NCBI RefSeq assembly: GCF_003584105.1
Contig: NZ_QXFO01000008.1
Location: forward strand, 124,001 to 188,000
Direction of reading: 5' to 3'
DNA length: 64,000 bases
Origin: Flagellimonas taeanensis
Lineage (GTDB): Bacteria > Bacteroidota > Bacteroidia > Flavobacteriales > Flavobacteriaceae
Shown here: positions 53,284 through 62,716 of the stretch, piece by piece
Numbering within the stretch: the first letter of the stretch is position 1
Layout: each line of letters starts with the position of its first letter
Translations under genes and position numbers: made by a program
The notes under the pieces: model-generated
What the model saw: the letters and a program-made list of their open reading frames with translations, nothing else
The model's database searches: none
Told to the model about the DNA's origin: nothing

Positions 53284-55899
53284 ATGATATCAAAAAGCAA
53301 GATGCCAAAAGCACTGTTGGCCGCAGTACTTTTTCTAGCCTGCGCTTCTTTGGCCATGGCGCAGAAAGTCCCATCCCCCAAAGATGTGTATGGATTTAGG
53401 GTGGGAGACGATTACAAACTGGCGGATTATGCCCAGATAGAAGATTACCTGACCCAATTGGACAATACCTCCAACCGTGTCAAAAAAATCGAAATAGGGG
53501 AAACTGTTCTGGGGCGAAAAATGTACCTGTTGTTCATTTCCTCCGAGAAAAACCTTGCCCAATTGGACAAGTGGAAGGACATCAGCACCAAATTGGCCAG
53601 GGCATCGGTGAGCGACCAAGAGGCCGCAAGACTCTCGCAAGAAGGAAAAGCCATTGTTTGGATCGATGGAGGAATGCACTCCACCGAACTCGCACATGGA
53701 CAGATGACCTCCGAACTGGCCTATACTTTGGCCACTTCAGAAACTGCGGAAATGAAGAACATCCGTGAAAATGTGATCACATTACTTATGCCCGTGATGA
53801 ATCCCGATGGTTTGGACATTGTGGTGGACTGGTACCGAAAGAACATGGGCACACCCTATGAAACCTCCCGCCCCCCGGTACTGTACCATTACTATATGGG
53901 GCACGACAACAATAGGGACTGGTTCATGAACAATATGCCGGAAACCTACAATGTCACCAAAATCCTCTACAACGAATGGTACCCACAGATTGTGTACAAC
54001 CATCACCAATCTTCCCCAGCTTGGACGAAGATTTCCCTTCCGCCCTATGCAGACCCGGTAAACCCCAAGATACACCCGGCGGTCACTGCTGCAGTAAGCG
54101 AGGTGGGTTCGGCGATGACCAAGCGTTTTTCATTGGAAAACATGCCAGGGGCCATTGCGGACAATGTGTACACCATGTTCTGGAATGGGGGTGGACGCAC
54201 CGTTCCCTATTACCACAACATGATCGGAATCCTCACCGAAACCGGACACACCACTCCCACACCAAGGTTTTACGACCCAGAAAAATTGCCCAAGACCGTT
54301 GCCGGAGGCACCCCCACGGACGGTACGGACATTATGTACCCAGACCCATGGAAGGGCGGTGAGTCGCACTTCAGGGATGCCGTGGACTATATGTTGACAG
54401 CCACTTGGGCCACGTTGGACCTGGCTGCGGACCGAAAAGAGAATTACCTGCACAACATCTATAAAATGGGCAAATCCGCTATTGAGAAAAGCAAGACGGA
54501 GGGCCCCTTTGCCTATATCATCGACAAGAACCAATGGGACTCCTTTGAGGCCGTAAATTTGGTGAACGTGTTGTTGCGTGGGGGTATCGAAATCGAAAAG
54601 GCCACCAAAGATTTCACGGTAAATGGCAAAAAATATGAAAAAGGCACCTATGTGATCTATGCAGGCCAAGCCTTCAGACCTTATCTTTTGGATCTGATGG
54701 AAAAGCAGGACTACCCAACACGCTTCCAATATCCTGGAGGGCCTCCGGACACCCCTTATGATTTGGCCGGATGGACCTTGCCCATGCAGATGGGGGTCGA
54801 TGTGGACAAGATCAAGGAAGCCTTCGAGGCCCCGACAGAAAAGATTTCTACCCCACAAGTCGACCACTATGAAGGAAGTATTTCAAAGAGCGGCTCCTTC
54901 GGATATGCCCTTAGCGTGAACACCAACGCCTCAGTGGCCGCTACCAATAAAATACTGAAAGCAGGGGGAACGGCCTTCAAGGCCATGACCGAGTTCAAGG
55001 CTGGGAAATTGACATTCCCGGCAGGGTCTTTTGTCGTTTCTGGGGATGATGTGCTAGTGGAGTCCCTTGCCAAAGAATATGGTCTGGAGTTTACCGGATT
55101 GGCTGCCAGACCAGAGGTCCAGTTGACCAAGATCCATCTGCCCAAAGTAGGGCTCTACAAATCTTGGGTGTCCAATATGGATGAAGGGTGGACCCGCTTT
55201 GTCATGGATGAATACGCCTTTGACATGGACACCTTGCATGATGTTGATATCAAGACCGTAGATCTGTCCAAATATGACGCCATCATTTTACCGTCCCAAC
55301 GACCTAAATCCATGCTCCATGGGAACAGTGTTTTGGACATGCCCGAAAAATTTACGGGAGGAATGGGCTTGGATGGCTCCATGGCCCTGAGCAATTATGT
55401 GAAGGACGGGGGCACCCTGATCGCTTTTGACGAGGCCAGTGATTTTGTCATCGAGCAGTTTGGACTGCCCTTGCGGGATGCCACGGAAGGTGCAGATAGC
55501 AAGGATTTCTTTATTCCGGGATCGCTCATCAAAACGGGGATAGACACGTCGCATCCCATTGCTTTTGGCATGAAGGACACTGTTGCCGTTTCTTTTAATA
55601 GGAGTAGGGCATTTACCATAGACAAGCAAAGCAAGACCGGTGAAGGAGGAAAAGAGGACATCAAGGATGCCCCGGCCCCCGAAGTCGAGGTGATCGCCAC
55701 CTATGCCGCCAAGGACCTGCTCATGAGCGGATGGGCCTTGGGAGAACAAAGGTACATTGCGAAAAAGCCAGCCTTGGTGAAGACCAAATATGGCAAGGGC
55801 TCTTGTGTGCTGTTTGCCTTCAGGCCGCAGTTTAGGGCACAACCCCGTGGTACGTACAAGCTCATTTTCAATGCGATTTACGAAGCTGCTTCGGAATAA
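53284..55899 (+). CDS. M14 family zinc carboxypeptidase, secreted
   Basis: The 871-residue secreted peptidase has a signal peptide ending near AMAQ. The zinc site H-x-x-E is in GGMHSTELAHG (about residues 133-143), the third ligand is in YNHHQSS (about 239) and the catalytic Glu is in GILTETGHTT. NNRDWFMNN supplies substrate-binding Asn/Arg. The long C-terminal part (about 400-871) ends with a GATase1-like region (DAIILPSQRPKSML, DGGTLIAFDEASDF), common in this Bacteroidota subgroup. It stands alone, with 156 bases upstream and an intergenic repeat downstream. Confidence 0.93.
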   Translation: MISKSKMPKALLAAVLFLACASLAMAQKVPSPKDVYGFRVGDDYKLADYAQIEDYLTQLDNTSNRVKKIEIGETVLGRKMYLLFISSEKNLAQLDKWKDISTKLARASVSDQEAARLSQEGKAIVWIDGGMHSTELAHGQMTSELAYTLATSETAEMKNIRENVITLLMPVMNPDGLDIVVDWYRKNMGTPYETSRPPVLYHYYMGHDNNRDWFMNNMPETYNVTKILYNEWYPQIVYNHHQSSPAWTKISLPPYADPVNPKIHPAVTAAVSEVGSAMTKRFSLENMPGAIADNVYTMFWNGGGRTVPYYHNMIGILTETGHTTPTPRFYDPEKLPKTVAGGTPTDGTDIMYPDPWKGGESHFRDAVDYMLTATWATLDLAADRKENYLHNIYKMGKSAIEKSKTEGPFAYIIDKNQWDSFEAVNLVNVLLRGGIEIEKATKDFTVNGKKYEKGTYVIYAGQAFRPYLLDLMEKQDYPTRFQYPGGPPDTPYDLAGWTLPMQMGVDVDKIKEAFEAPTEKISTPQVDHYEGSISKSGSFGYALSVNTNASVAATNKILKAGGTAFKAMTEFKAGKLTFPAGSFVVSGDDVLVESLAKEYGLEFTGLAARPEVQLTKIHLPKVGLYKSWVSNMDEGWTRFVMDEYAFDMDTLHDVDIKTVDLSKYDAIILPSQRPKSMLHGNSVLDMPEKFTGGMGLDGSMALSNYVKDGGTLIAFDEASDFVIEQFGLPLRDATEGADSKDFFIPGSLIKTGIDTSHPIAFGMKDTVAVSFNRSRAFTIDKQSKTGEGGKEDIKDAPAPEVEVIATYAAKDLLMSGWALGEQRYIAKKPALVKTKYGKGSCVLFAFRPQFRAQPRGTYKLIFNAIYEAASE

Positions 55900-55920
55900 G
55901 GAAAAGAAACCCAAAAGGTA

Positions 55921-56064
55921 AAGGCTGTCCAAAAAGTGATCGAATTGTCATTTTGAGCTGTTACCCTGAGCGAAGTCGAAGGGCCAGTCGAAAATCTTAA
56001 TTGATGAATGTCGAATAGCTAAAAGATTCTTCATTACATTCAGAATGACATTTTGGACAGCCTT
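55921..56064. repeat. Palindrome-bounded intergenic repeat, 144 bp
   Basis: The ends are perfect 14 bp inverted copies (AAGGCTGTCCAAAA and TTTTGGACAGCCTT). Inside are GTCATTTTGAGC and CCCTGAGCGAAGTCGAAGGG, and AGAATGACA near the right end. The CCTGAGCGAAGTCGAAGG core is a widespread dispersed intergenic sequence in flavobacterial genomes, to my knowledge. It lies between two convergent genes and may also end transcription from both. Confidence 0.75.
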
Positions 56065-56079
56065 TTTTATAATTGAAGA

Positions 56080-56835
56080 TTACCTAAAAAGAATTGCTAT
56101 GGCACCAATTGCCGTCACCACCAAAATAAATCGCTTGTAATTTTTTTCGTTGATTTTTTTCACCAGGAAAACACCTAGAAAAAGCCCAACAAAAATGGCG
56201 GGGAGCAATTTTAGGTTGATCAATAGGCTTTCCGCGGAAATGGTGTTCCAGACGAAAATGTGAAAGGGCAGCTTAAATAGGTTGGTGATGAAAAACAGCC
56301 AGGCCGCAGTGCCCACAAATTCGTTCTTGGGCAGGCGCATTGCCAAAAAGAAAATATTGGTAAAGGCCCCTGCGAGATTTCCGATCATGGTGCAAATACC
56401 CGCCATAACCCCCATGGAGCCTGCAAACACCCAGTGGGAAGGTACGCTTTCAGACTTTCGCCTGTCCCACCACAACAACAGGCCCAAACTGAGGAAAATG
56501 ACCACCACCATGCCCCATTTGAATTCCCTTTCGGGCAAATCCTTTCCGATAAGCACCCCGATGAGGATGCCCGCGATCATCCAGGGAATGAATTTAAGGA
56601 TGTATTTCCATTGCGTGTGCCGGTTGTAATAGACCACGGCAAACATATCGCCCACAATGAGCAAAGGAATAAAAAGACCTGTAGATGCCCTAGATCCAAA
56701 AGCAAGGGCCATTAGTGTCACATTGAAGATGGACATGCCCTTGAGCCCTGCTTTGGAAATACCCATCAGGAAAACGGCTGTGGCGGCCATGACCCAAGCG
56801 GCCACGGAAATTTCGGTGAAAGCGGAAAGAAACAT
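56080..56835 (-). CDS. TauE/SafE (TSUP) family membrane permease
   Basis: This is a 251-residue protein with eight predicted helices in two similar halves. GISKAGLKGMSIFNVTLMALAFG in the first half and GNLAGAFTNIFFLAMRLPKNEFVGTAAWLFFITNLFKLP in the second are typical of TSUP transporters, which export sulfite, sulfoacetate or related organosulfur anions. ATG 56835 (MFLSAFTEISV) gives a natural first helix; the frame extends to 56877. The substrate cannot be told from the sequence. Confidence 0.88.
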   Translation of the reverse strand: MFLSAFTEISVAAWVMAATAVFLMGISKAGLKGMSIFNVTLMALAFGSRASTGLFIPLLIVGDMFAVVYYNRHTQWKYILKFIPWMIAGILIGVLIGKDLPEREFKWGMVVVIFLSLGLLLWWDRRKSESVPSHWVFAGSMGVMAGICTMIGNLAGAFTNIFFLAMRLPKNEFVGTAAWLFFITNLFKLPFHIFVWNTISAESLLINLKLLPAIFVGLFLGVFLVKKINEKNYKRFILVVTAIGAIAILFR

Positions 56836-56993
56836 GCAGATTTTTTGATCGTTCACAAAAGTAACCCAAAAAAACAAGTCGTGATTCCATCTACATTTTG
56901 AAGACTTCTTGGGTCAAAACCGTCAGTTCGAGTGAAATTCCAGACAGTCGGCCGAGGGAATGATAGGTGATGGGATTGGGAAAAGAGCCCCGA

Positions 56994-57584
56994 TCAATTT
57001 CGAAGTTCCAGAAGCCTCGCCACATATTTGCCCACCACATCAAACTCCAGGTTCACGGTGGTACCTACTTTATAGGTATGGAACCGGGTGTGTTCATATG
57101 TATAAGGAATGATGGCCACACTGAAATGGTCTTTCTCGGAATCCACCACGGTAAGGCTCACGCCATCCACGGTTATGGATCCTTTTTCAATGGTGACGTT
57201 GTTCAATTTGGGGTCATATTGAAAGGTGAATACCCAGCTGCCGTCCTTCTGATCGATAGAAGTGCACACAGCGGTCTGGTCCACATGGCCCTGGACGATA
57301 TGGCCGTCCAAACGGGCGCCGAGCACCATGGCGCGTTCCAAGTTCACCTCATTTTCCAAGGTAAGTTCCTCAAGATTGGTCTTGTTCAGGGTCTCCTCTA
57401 TGGCCGTCACCGTATATTGGTCGTTGTTAAGGGAAACCACGGTCAAGCACACCCCGTTATGGGACACGCTCTGGTCTATTTTCAGTTCCGATGTAATATC
57501 CGAAGAAATGGTGAGGTGCAAATTGCCCCCTTCTTTTTCAAGCTTTTCAACTTTCCCCAAAGTCTCTATGATCCCTGTGAACAT
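56994..57584 (-). CDS. ribE: Riboflavin synthase, alpha subunit
   Basis: The 196-residue protein has two lumazine-binding barrels. It starts MFTGIIETLGKVEKLEKEGG, repeats the SVSHNGVCLTVV motif as SITVDGVSLTVV, and has GHVDQTA between them. It forms riboflavin from two molecules of 6,7-dimethyl-8-ribityllumazine. ATG 57584 is the invariant start of the family; the upstream extension to 57635 is not. It is divergent from pdxA across 58 bases. Confidence 0.96.
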   Translation of the reverse strand: MFTGIIETLGKVEKLEKEGGNLHLTISSDITSELKIDQSVSHNGVCLTVVSLNNDQYTVTAIEETLNKTNLEELTLENEVNLERAMVLGARLDGHIVQGHVDQTAVCTSIDQKDGSWVFTFQYDPKLNNVTIEKGSITVDGVSLTVVDSEKDHFSVAIIPYTYEHTRFHTYKVGTTVNLEFDVVGKYVARLLELRN

Positions 57585-57642
57585 GTGTCTTATTAATTGA
57601 CTAGTTTTGTAATGCAAAAATAGCCATAACGGCAATGATTTT

Positions 57643-58695
57643 ATGGAAGAAAGTCAAAAAATAAGATTGGGGATCTCCATTGGGGACATCAACGGAATTG
57701 GATGCGAAGTGGTGTTGAAAACCTTTGAGGATGCAAGGATGTTGGATTTTTGCACCCCGATCATATTCGCGTCGAACAAGACCATAACCCAGCAAAAGAA
57801 CGATTTGGGGATAGACCTTACCTTCAACGGGGTAAGGGATGCCTCGCAGGCCGTAGAGGGAAAGATCAACATTGTGAACGTGTGGAAGGAAATCCCCCAG
57901 ATCGAATATGGCCAGGCCACCAAAGAAGGGGGCGCCTACGCCATACAATCGCTGAGGGCCGCTGTGCAGGCGCTGAAAGAGGACGCCATAGATGTTTTGG
58001 TGACGGCCCCTATCAACAAGAACAACATCCAGGCCGAGGACTTCAAGTTTCCCGGCCATACCGATTTTTTGGCCCAAGAGCTCAAAGGCGAGAGTCTGAT
58101 GTTCATGGTGGCCGATTCGCTGCGCGTAGGATTGTTGACGGACCATATAGCAGTGAAGGATGTGGCGCAGGCCATAACCCCAAAATTGATCCGCAATAAA
58201 GTGGTGACCATGGAAAAATCCCTAAAGATGGATTTTGGCATCCGAAGACCCAAGATTGCACTATTGGGCATCAACCCACATAGTGGCGACAATGGCACCA
58301 TTGGGGAAGAGGACGACAAGATCCTGAAACCGGCCATCCAAGAACTGTTCAACAAGGGTACGCTGGTCTATGGGCCCTATTCCGCGGACAGTTTCTTTGG
58401 CTCCAACACCCATAGGAACTTTGATGCGATCTTGGCCGCGTACCACGATCAAGGGTTGATCCCGTTCAAGACCCTTTCCTTTGGAAAAGGGGTCAATTAC
58501 ACGGCAGGACTTGACAAGGTACGCACATCGCCCGACCACGGGACCGCCTATGAAATTGCAGGAAAGGGACAGGCCGACGAGAGTTCGTTCAAGGAAGCCG
58601 TGTTCACCGCGATACAGGTATTCAGGAACAGGACCGAATATCTGGAATTGACCAAAAACCCATTGCAAAAGCAAAAGACAAGACGGGCAAGCTAA
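57643..58695 (+). CDS. pdxA: 4-hydroxythreonine-4-phosphate dehydrogenase
   Basis: The 350-residue enzyme of pyridoxal-phosphate synthesis shows the family start IRLGISIGDINGIGCEVVLKT, then VTAPINKNNIQ, FPGHTDFLAQEL, LLTDHIAVKDVAQ with the metal-binding His, LGINPHSGDNGTIG, AAYHDQGLIPFKTL and TSPDHGTAYEIAGKGQADE. The metal ligands His and His/Asp are all present. It is the first gene of the conserved host row leading to DUF177 and rpmF. Confidence 0.96.
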   Translation: MEESQKIRLGISIGDINGIGCEVVLKTFEDARMLDFCTPIIFASNKTITQQKNDLGIDLTFNGVRDASQAVEGKINIVNVWKEIPQIEYGQATKEGGAYAIQSLRAAVQALKEDAIDVLVTAPINKNNIQAEDFKFPGHTDFLAQELKGESLMFMVADSLRVGLLTDHIAVKDVAQAITPKLIRNKVVTMEKSLKMDFGIRRPKIALLGINPHSGDNGTIGEEDDKILKPAIQELFNKGTLVYGPYSADSFFGSNTHRNFDAILAAYHDQGLIPFKTLSFGKGVNYTAGLDKVRTSPDHGTAYEIAGKGQADESSFKEAVFTAIQVFRNRTEYLELTKNPLQKQKTRRAS

Positions 58696-58732
58696 AAAGT
58701 TGGCCCTGAAGTGATATTTGTTTGCTATGGAA

Positions 58733-58762
58733 TTGCAGTTTTGCAAATAAGTAGTATCTTTG
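58733..58762 (+). promoter_or_regulatory. Promoter of the DUF177-rpmF operon
   Basis: TTG at 58733-58735 is followed after 19 bases by TATCTTTG at 58755-58762, an exact TAnnTTTG -7 box. The gene starts about 42 bases further. Confidence 0.75.
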
Positions 58763-58804
58763 CACCCGCCTTTAGAGGCTGGTACACAAACCTTAAGTGT
58801 AGAA

Positions 58805-59338
58805 ATGATGAAGCTGAAAGAGTTTAATATCCCTTTTTCAGGTCTGAAGCTGGGAAAACATGAATTTGTGTACGAGATTGAAAATGCGTTCTTTGAATCT
58901 TTTGACTACCAAGAGTTTAACGGAGCTTCAATCCAGGTAAAAGCCATCTTGGAAAAGATGAGCACCATGATGGAGCTCAAGATCAAGGCCAAGGGAACGG
59001 TGAATGTGGATTGCGACCTGACGGGAGAGCCCTATGACCAGCCCATCAGCTCAGATTTGCACCTCGTTGTCAAGTTTGGGGAAGAATATAATGATGAGGA
59101 CGATGAAATCCTGATCATACCCCATGGAGAATACCAGATCAATGTTGCACAGTATATCTATGAAATGTTGGTTTTGGCCGTTCCACAGAAACGGGTACAT
59201 CCCGGTATTGTGGATGGAACGTTGAAGTCTGACATCTTGGAAAAGCTCGAAGAGCTGCAGCCAAAAGAGAAAAAAGAACCAACGGACAAAACAGATCCCA
59301 GATGGGACGATTTAAAAAAGTTACTAACGGACAAATAG
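58805..59338 (+). CDS. DUF177 (YceD-like) protein
   Basis: The product is 177 residues. [31 protein letters not shown] leads to the DUF177 core with [31 protein letters not shown] and [33 protein letters not shown]. Homologues are needed for normal 23S rRNA accumulation and always sit upstream of rpmF, as here (7-base gap). The C-x-L-T/C pattern of metal-binding relatives is partly kept (one Cys). ATG 58805 or 58808 may be used; the longer TTG frame from 58760 overlaps the promoter and is rejected. Confidence 0.93.
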   Translation: MMKLKEFNIPFSGLKLGKHEFVYEIENAFFESFDYQEFNGASIQVKAILEKMSTMMELKIKAKGTVNVDCDLTGEPYDQPISSDLHLVVKFGEEYNDEDDEILIIPHGEYQINVAQYIYEMLVLAVPQKRVHPGIVDGTLKSDILEKLEELQPKEKKEPTDKTDPRWDDLKKLLTDK

Positions 59339-59345
59339 GTTTATA

Positions 59346-59546
59346 ATGGCACATCCTAAAAGAAAAACATCGAAGACCAGAAGGGACAAGAGAAGAACCC
59401 ACTACAAAGCAGTGGCACCGACCATCGCCAAAGATTCTGTAACAGGTGAAATGCACTTGTACCACAGAGCCCACTGGCATGAGGGCAAATTGTACTACAG
59501 AGGTCAGGTATTGATTGACAAAACGGAGGAAGAAACTGCGGCCTAA
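59346..59546 (+). CDS. rpmF: Ribosomal protein bL32
   Basis: This 66-residue large-subunit protein starts [21 protein letters not shown] and continues with [17 protein letters not shown], the Bacteroidota form of L32 without the zinc-binding Cys residues. It forms an operon with the DUF177 gene and is followed by a strong terminator. Confidence 0.97.
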   Translation: MAHPKRKTSKTRRDKRRTHYKAVAPTIAKDSVTGEMHLYHRAHWHEGKLYYRGQVLIDKTEEETAA

Positions 59547-59569
59547 TCGCAAACTCCACCAAATAAACC

Positions 59570-59602
59570 AACTCCCGTTTCAAGACAGCGGGAGTTTTTT
59601 TA
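59570..59602 (+). terminator. Terminator after rpmF
   Basis: AACTCCCG (59570-59577) pairs with CGGGAGTT (59589-59596), followed by a run of T. It separates rpmF from fabH, which therefore needs its own promoter. Confidence 0.85.
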
Positions 59603-59720
59603 TGGTCCATTATTAACACCAAAAACGGGGCATTTTTGACGGGAAAGTCATATAAAATGACTAATTTTCACCGCTTTTGGGTCAAATACCATTGTTTTTG
59701 ACAAAAAAAGAGAGGCTACA

Positions 59721-60716
59721 ATGAAAAAAACAACAGCAGCAATTACAGCTGTAGGAGGATATGTTCCAGAATTCGTTCTTTCCAATAAAGTGTTGGAAAC
59801 CATGGTAGATACCAACGATGAATGGATCACTACGAGAACAGGGATCAAAGAGAGGAGAATCTTAAAAGAGGAGAATGCAGGCACATCGTACATGGCCATC
59901 AAGGCCGCGGAAGATCTGCTCCAAAAAAGGGGGATAGATGCGTCCGAGATTGATTTTGTACTGGTGGCAACGGCAACTCCCGATCTTCCGGTCGCGTCCA
60001 CGGCAGCATATGTGGCCTCGGAGATAGGAGCGGTAAACGCTTTCGCCTACGACCTGCAAGCGGCCTGCTCCAGTTTTTTGTACGGAATGTCAACAGCGGC
60101 CAGTTATATCGAGTCCGGCAGGTATAAAAAAGTATTGGTGATAGGGGCGGACAAAATGTCCTCCATTATTGATTATACGGACCGTACCACCTGTATCATT
60201 TTTGGGGACGGTGCGGGCGCAGCACTTTTTGAACCCAATGAAGAAGGTTTGGGCCTTCAGGACGAATACCTTCGTTCGGACGGGATAGGACGACAGTTTT
60301 TGAAGATAGATGCAGGCGGTTCCATATTGCCAGCTTCCGAAGAGACCGTGAAGAACAAACAACATTATGTGTACCAGGACGGAAAGTCCGTTTTCAAGTT
60401 TGCCGTTTCCAACATGGCCGATGTTTCCGCATTGATCATGGAGCGCAACAACTTAACCCACGAAGATGTGCAATGGTTGGTGCCGCACCAGGCCAATAAG
60501 AGGATCATAGATGCCACGGCCAATAGGATGGGTGTTGAGCCCAAAAAGGTCATGATCAACATTGACCGTTATGGAAACACGACATCGGCCACCCTGCCCT
60601 TGTTGCTGTATGATTACGAAAAGCAATTAAAAAAAGGGGACAACCTTATATTTGCCGCCTTTGGAGGAGGATTCACTTGGGGATCCATTTATTTGAAATG
60701 GGCCTATAATTCATAA
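59721..60716 (+). CDS. fabH: 3-oxoacyl-ACP synthase III
   Basis: The 331-residue KAS III begins fatty-acid elongation by condensing an acyl-CoA with malonyl-ACP. The active-site Cys is at 116 (LQAACSSFLYGM), His at 256 (WLVPHQANKRI) and Asn at 286 (RYGNTTSAT). The start TAAITAVGGYVPEFVLSN and TNDEWITTRTGIKERR are typical. In the flavobacterial order it precedes accB by 27 bases and is probably transcribed with accB and accC as one lipid-synthesis unit. Confidence 0.97.
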   Translation: MKKTTAAITAVGGYVPEFVLSNKVLETMVDTNDEWITTRTGIKERRILKEENAGTSYMAIKAAEDLLQKRGIDASEIDFVLVATATPDLPVASTAAYVASEIGAVNAFAYDLQAACSSFLYGMSTAASYIESGRYKKVLVIGADKMSSIIDYTDRTTCIIFGDGAGAALFEPNEEGLGLQDEYLRSDGIGRQFLKIDAGGSILPASEETVKNKQHYVYQDGKSVFKFAVSNMADVSALIMERNNLTHEDVQWLVPHQANKRIIDATANRMGVEPKKVMINIDRYGNTTSATLPLLLYDYEKQLKKGDNLIFAAFGGGFTWGSIYLKWAYNS

Positions 60717-60743
60717 ATCACGCAACTAACAAATTCATATTCG

Positions 60744-61232
60744 ATGGACATTAAGGAAATTCAGAATTTAATCAAGTTTGTGGCCAAATCGGGTGCCAGT
60801 GAGGTAAAGTTGGAAATGGAAGATTTTAAGATCACCATCCGCACCGGAGGAGACTCAAATTATCCCGAAACCACCATTGTACAGCAAATTCCAATGGCAC
60901 AGGCCCCAGCAGCAGCTCCAATGGCCGCAGCCCCTGCGGCAAGTACTCCAGCCCCCGCTTCGGAAGCCGCACCCAAGTCAGATGATTCAAAATACATTAC
61001 CATAAAATCCCCCATCATAGGGACCTTCTATAGAAAACCATCCCCTGATAAACCTGCTTTCGTTGAGGTAGGTACATCCATTAAAAAGGGAGATGTGCTT
61101 TGTGTCATCGAGGCCATGAAACTCTTCAATGATATTGAATCCGAGGTTTCAGGTAAGATTGTCAAAATATTGGTTGATGATTCTTCCCCAGTGGAGTTTG
61201 ACCAACCATTGTTCCTAGTGGACCCATCATAG
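60744..61232 (+). CDS. accB: Biotin carboxyl carrier protein of acetyl-CoA carboxylase
   Basis: The 162-residue BCCP has an N-terminal dimer segment, a flexible Ala/Pro linker (about residues 50-80, rich in APAAAP) and the biotinyl domain with biotin-attachment Lys 126 in [35 protein letters not shown] is the bacterial thumb region. It carries CO2 between the biotin carboxylase and the carboxyltransferase. An 80 bp AT-rich gap precedes accC. Confidence 0.97.
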   Translation: MDIKEIQNLIKFVAKSGASEVKLEMEDFKITIRTGGDSNYPETTIVQQIPMAQAPAAAPMAAAPAASTPAPASEAAPKSDDSKYITIKSPIIGTFYRKPSPDKPAFVEVGTSIKKGDVLCVIEAMKLFNDIESEVSGKIVKILVDDSSPVEFDQPLFLVDPS

Positions 61233-61321
61233 ATAATTTTAAATGCTAAATTTTAAGTGACTAATTGTTAGTTATTTAAAACCATTTAAAATTTAGAATC
61301 CAGAATTTAAAATTGTATTCT

Positions 61322-62680
61322 ATGTTCAAGAAAATATTGATTGCAAACAGGGGGGAAATAGCACTACGGATCATACGTACCTGCAAGGAAATGGGCATCA
61401 AGACCGTGGCGGTATATTCCAAGGCCGATGAGGAGAGCCTTCATGTGCGCTTTGCGGATGAGGCCGTATGCATCGGTCCCGCGCCAAGTAGCGAGTCCTA
61501 TTTGAAGATCCCCAACATTATAGCTGCAGCGGAAATCACCAATGCCGATGCCATCCACCCGGGATATGGCTTCCTTTCCGAAAACTCCAAGTTCTCCAAG
61601 ATCTGTGCCGAGCACGATATCAAGTTCATCGGGGCATCTGGAGAGCAGATAGACAAAATGGGCGACAAGGCCACGGCCAAGGAAACCATGAAAAAAGCCG
61701 GTGTACCCACCGTACCAGGCTCCCAAGGACTGCTGAAAGATGTGGACCATGCCAAGAAAGAGGCCAAAAAAATGGGATACCCCGTAATGATCAAGGCCAC
61801 TGCCGGCGGTGGAGGAAAAGGAATGCGTGCCATTTGGTCTGAGGACGAAATGGAGAAAAACTTCGAGAGTGCCGTAAAAGAAGCCACTGCTGCCTTTGGC
61901 AATGGGGGCATGTACATGGAAAAACTCATCGAAGAACCCAGACACATCGAGATTCAAGTGGTGGGAGACCAGTACGGAAAAGCATGTCATTTGTCCGAAA
62001 GGGACTGTTCCGTACAGCGTAGGCACCAAAAATTGACCGAGGAGACCCCTTCACCCTTTATGACCGATTCCCTAAGGGAAGAAATGGGAAAAGCAGCAGT
62101 AAAGGCCGCGGAATACATCAAATATGAAGGTGCGGGAACCATTGAGTTCTTGGTGGACAAACATCGGAACTTCTACTTTATGGAGATGAACACCCGTATC
62201 CAAGTAGAGCACCCGATCACAGAGCAAGTTGTGGACTATGATTTGATCCGGGAGCAGATCTTGGTAGCGGGAGGTGTGCCGATTTCAGGAAAAAATTACT
62301 ATCCAAAATTGCATTCCATCGAGTGTAGGATCAATGCGGAGGATCCCTATAACGACTTTAGGCCATCCCCGGGAAAAATCACGACCCTACACACTCCAGG
62401 TGGGCATGGGGTACGTTTGGACACCCACGTATATAGCGGTTATATGATTCCGCCCAACTACGATTCCATGATCGCCAAGTTGATTACCACGGCCCAAACT
62501 AGGGAAGAGGCCATCAACAAGATGCGCAGGGCCCTGGACGAGTTTGTGATAGAAGGGATAAAGACCACGATTCCGTTCCATCGCCAGTTGATGGACCACC
62601 CGGATTATTTGGCGGGTAATTACACCACCAAATTCATGGAAGGGTTCAAGATGGATCCAAAATATCAAGACAATCATTAA
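61322..62680 (+). CDS. accC: Biotin carboxylase subunit of acetyl-CoA carboxylase
   Basis: The 452-residue ATP-grasp enzyme starts [21 protein letters not shown] and has [15 protein letters not shown] (Gly-rich ATP loop), [36 protein letters not shown], the metal-binding Glu in [28 protein letters not shown] and the C-terminal domain with [16 protein letters not shown]. It carboxylates the biotin of AccB. ATG 61322 follows an upstream TTG frame that is not family-like. A terminator follows at 62690. Confidence 0.98.
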   Translation: MFKKILIANRGEIALRIIRTCKEMGIKTVAVYSKADEESLHVRFADEAVCIGPAPSSESYLKIPNIIAAAEITNADAIHPGYGFLSENSKFSKICAEHDIKFIGASGEQIDKMGDKATAKETMKKAGVPTVPGSQGLLKDVDHAKKEAKKMGYPVMIKATAGGGGKGMRAIWSEDEMEKNFESAVKEATAAFGNGGMYMEKLIEEPRHIEIQVVGDQYGKACHLSERDCSVQRRHQKLTEETPSPFMTDSLREEMGKAAVKAAEYIKYEGAGTIEFLVDKHRNFYFMEMNTRIQVEHPITEQVVDYDLIREQILVAGGVPISGKNYYPKLHSIECRINAEDPYNDFRPSPGKITTLHTPGGHGVRLDTHVYSGYMIPPNYDSMIAKLITTAQTREEAINKMRRALDEFVIEGIKTTIPFHRQLMDHPDYLAGNYTTKFMEGFKMDPKYQDNH

Positions 62681-62689
62681 TAATACAAG

Positions 62690-62714
62690 CCCCGATCTGA
62701 TCGGGGTTTTTACT
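62690..62714 (+). terminator. Terminator after accC
   Basis: CCCCGATC (62690-62697) and GATCGGGG (62699-62706) form a compact hairpin; the real loop probably opens the inner pairs. TTTTTACTTT follows. The next gene starts 3 bases later, so this hairpin lies inside its leader. Confidence 0.8.
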
Positions 62715-62716
62715 TT

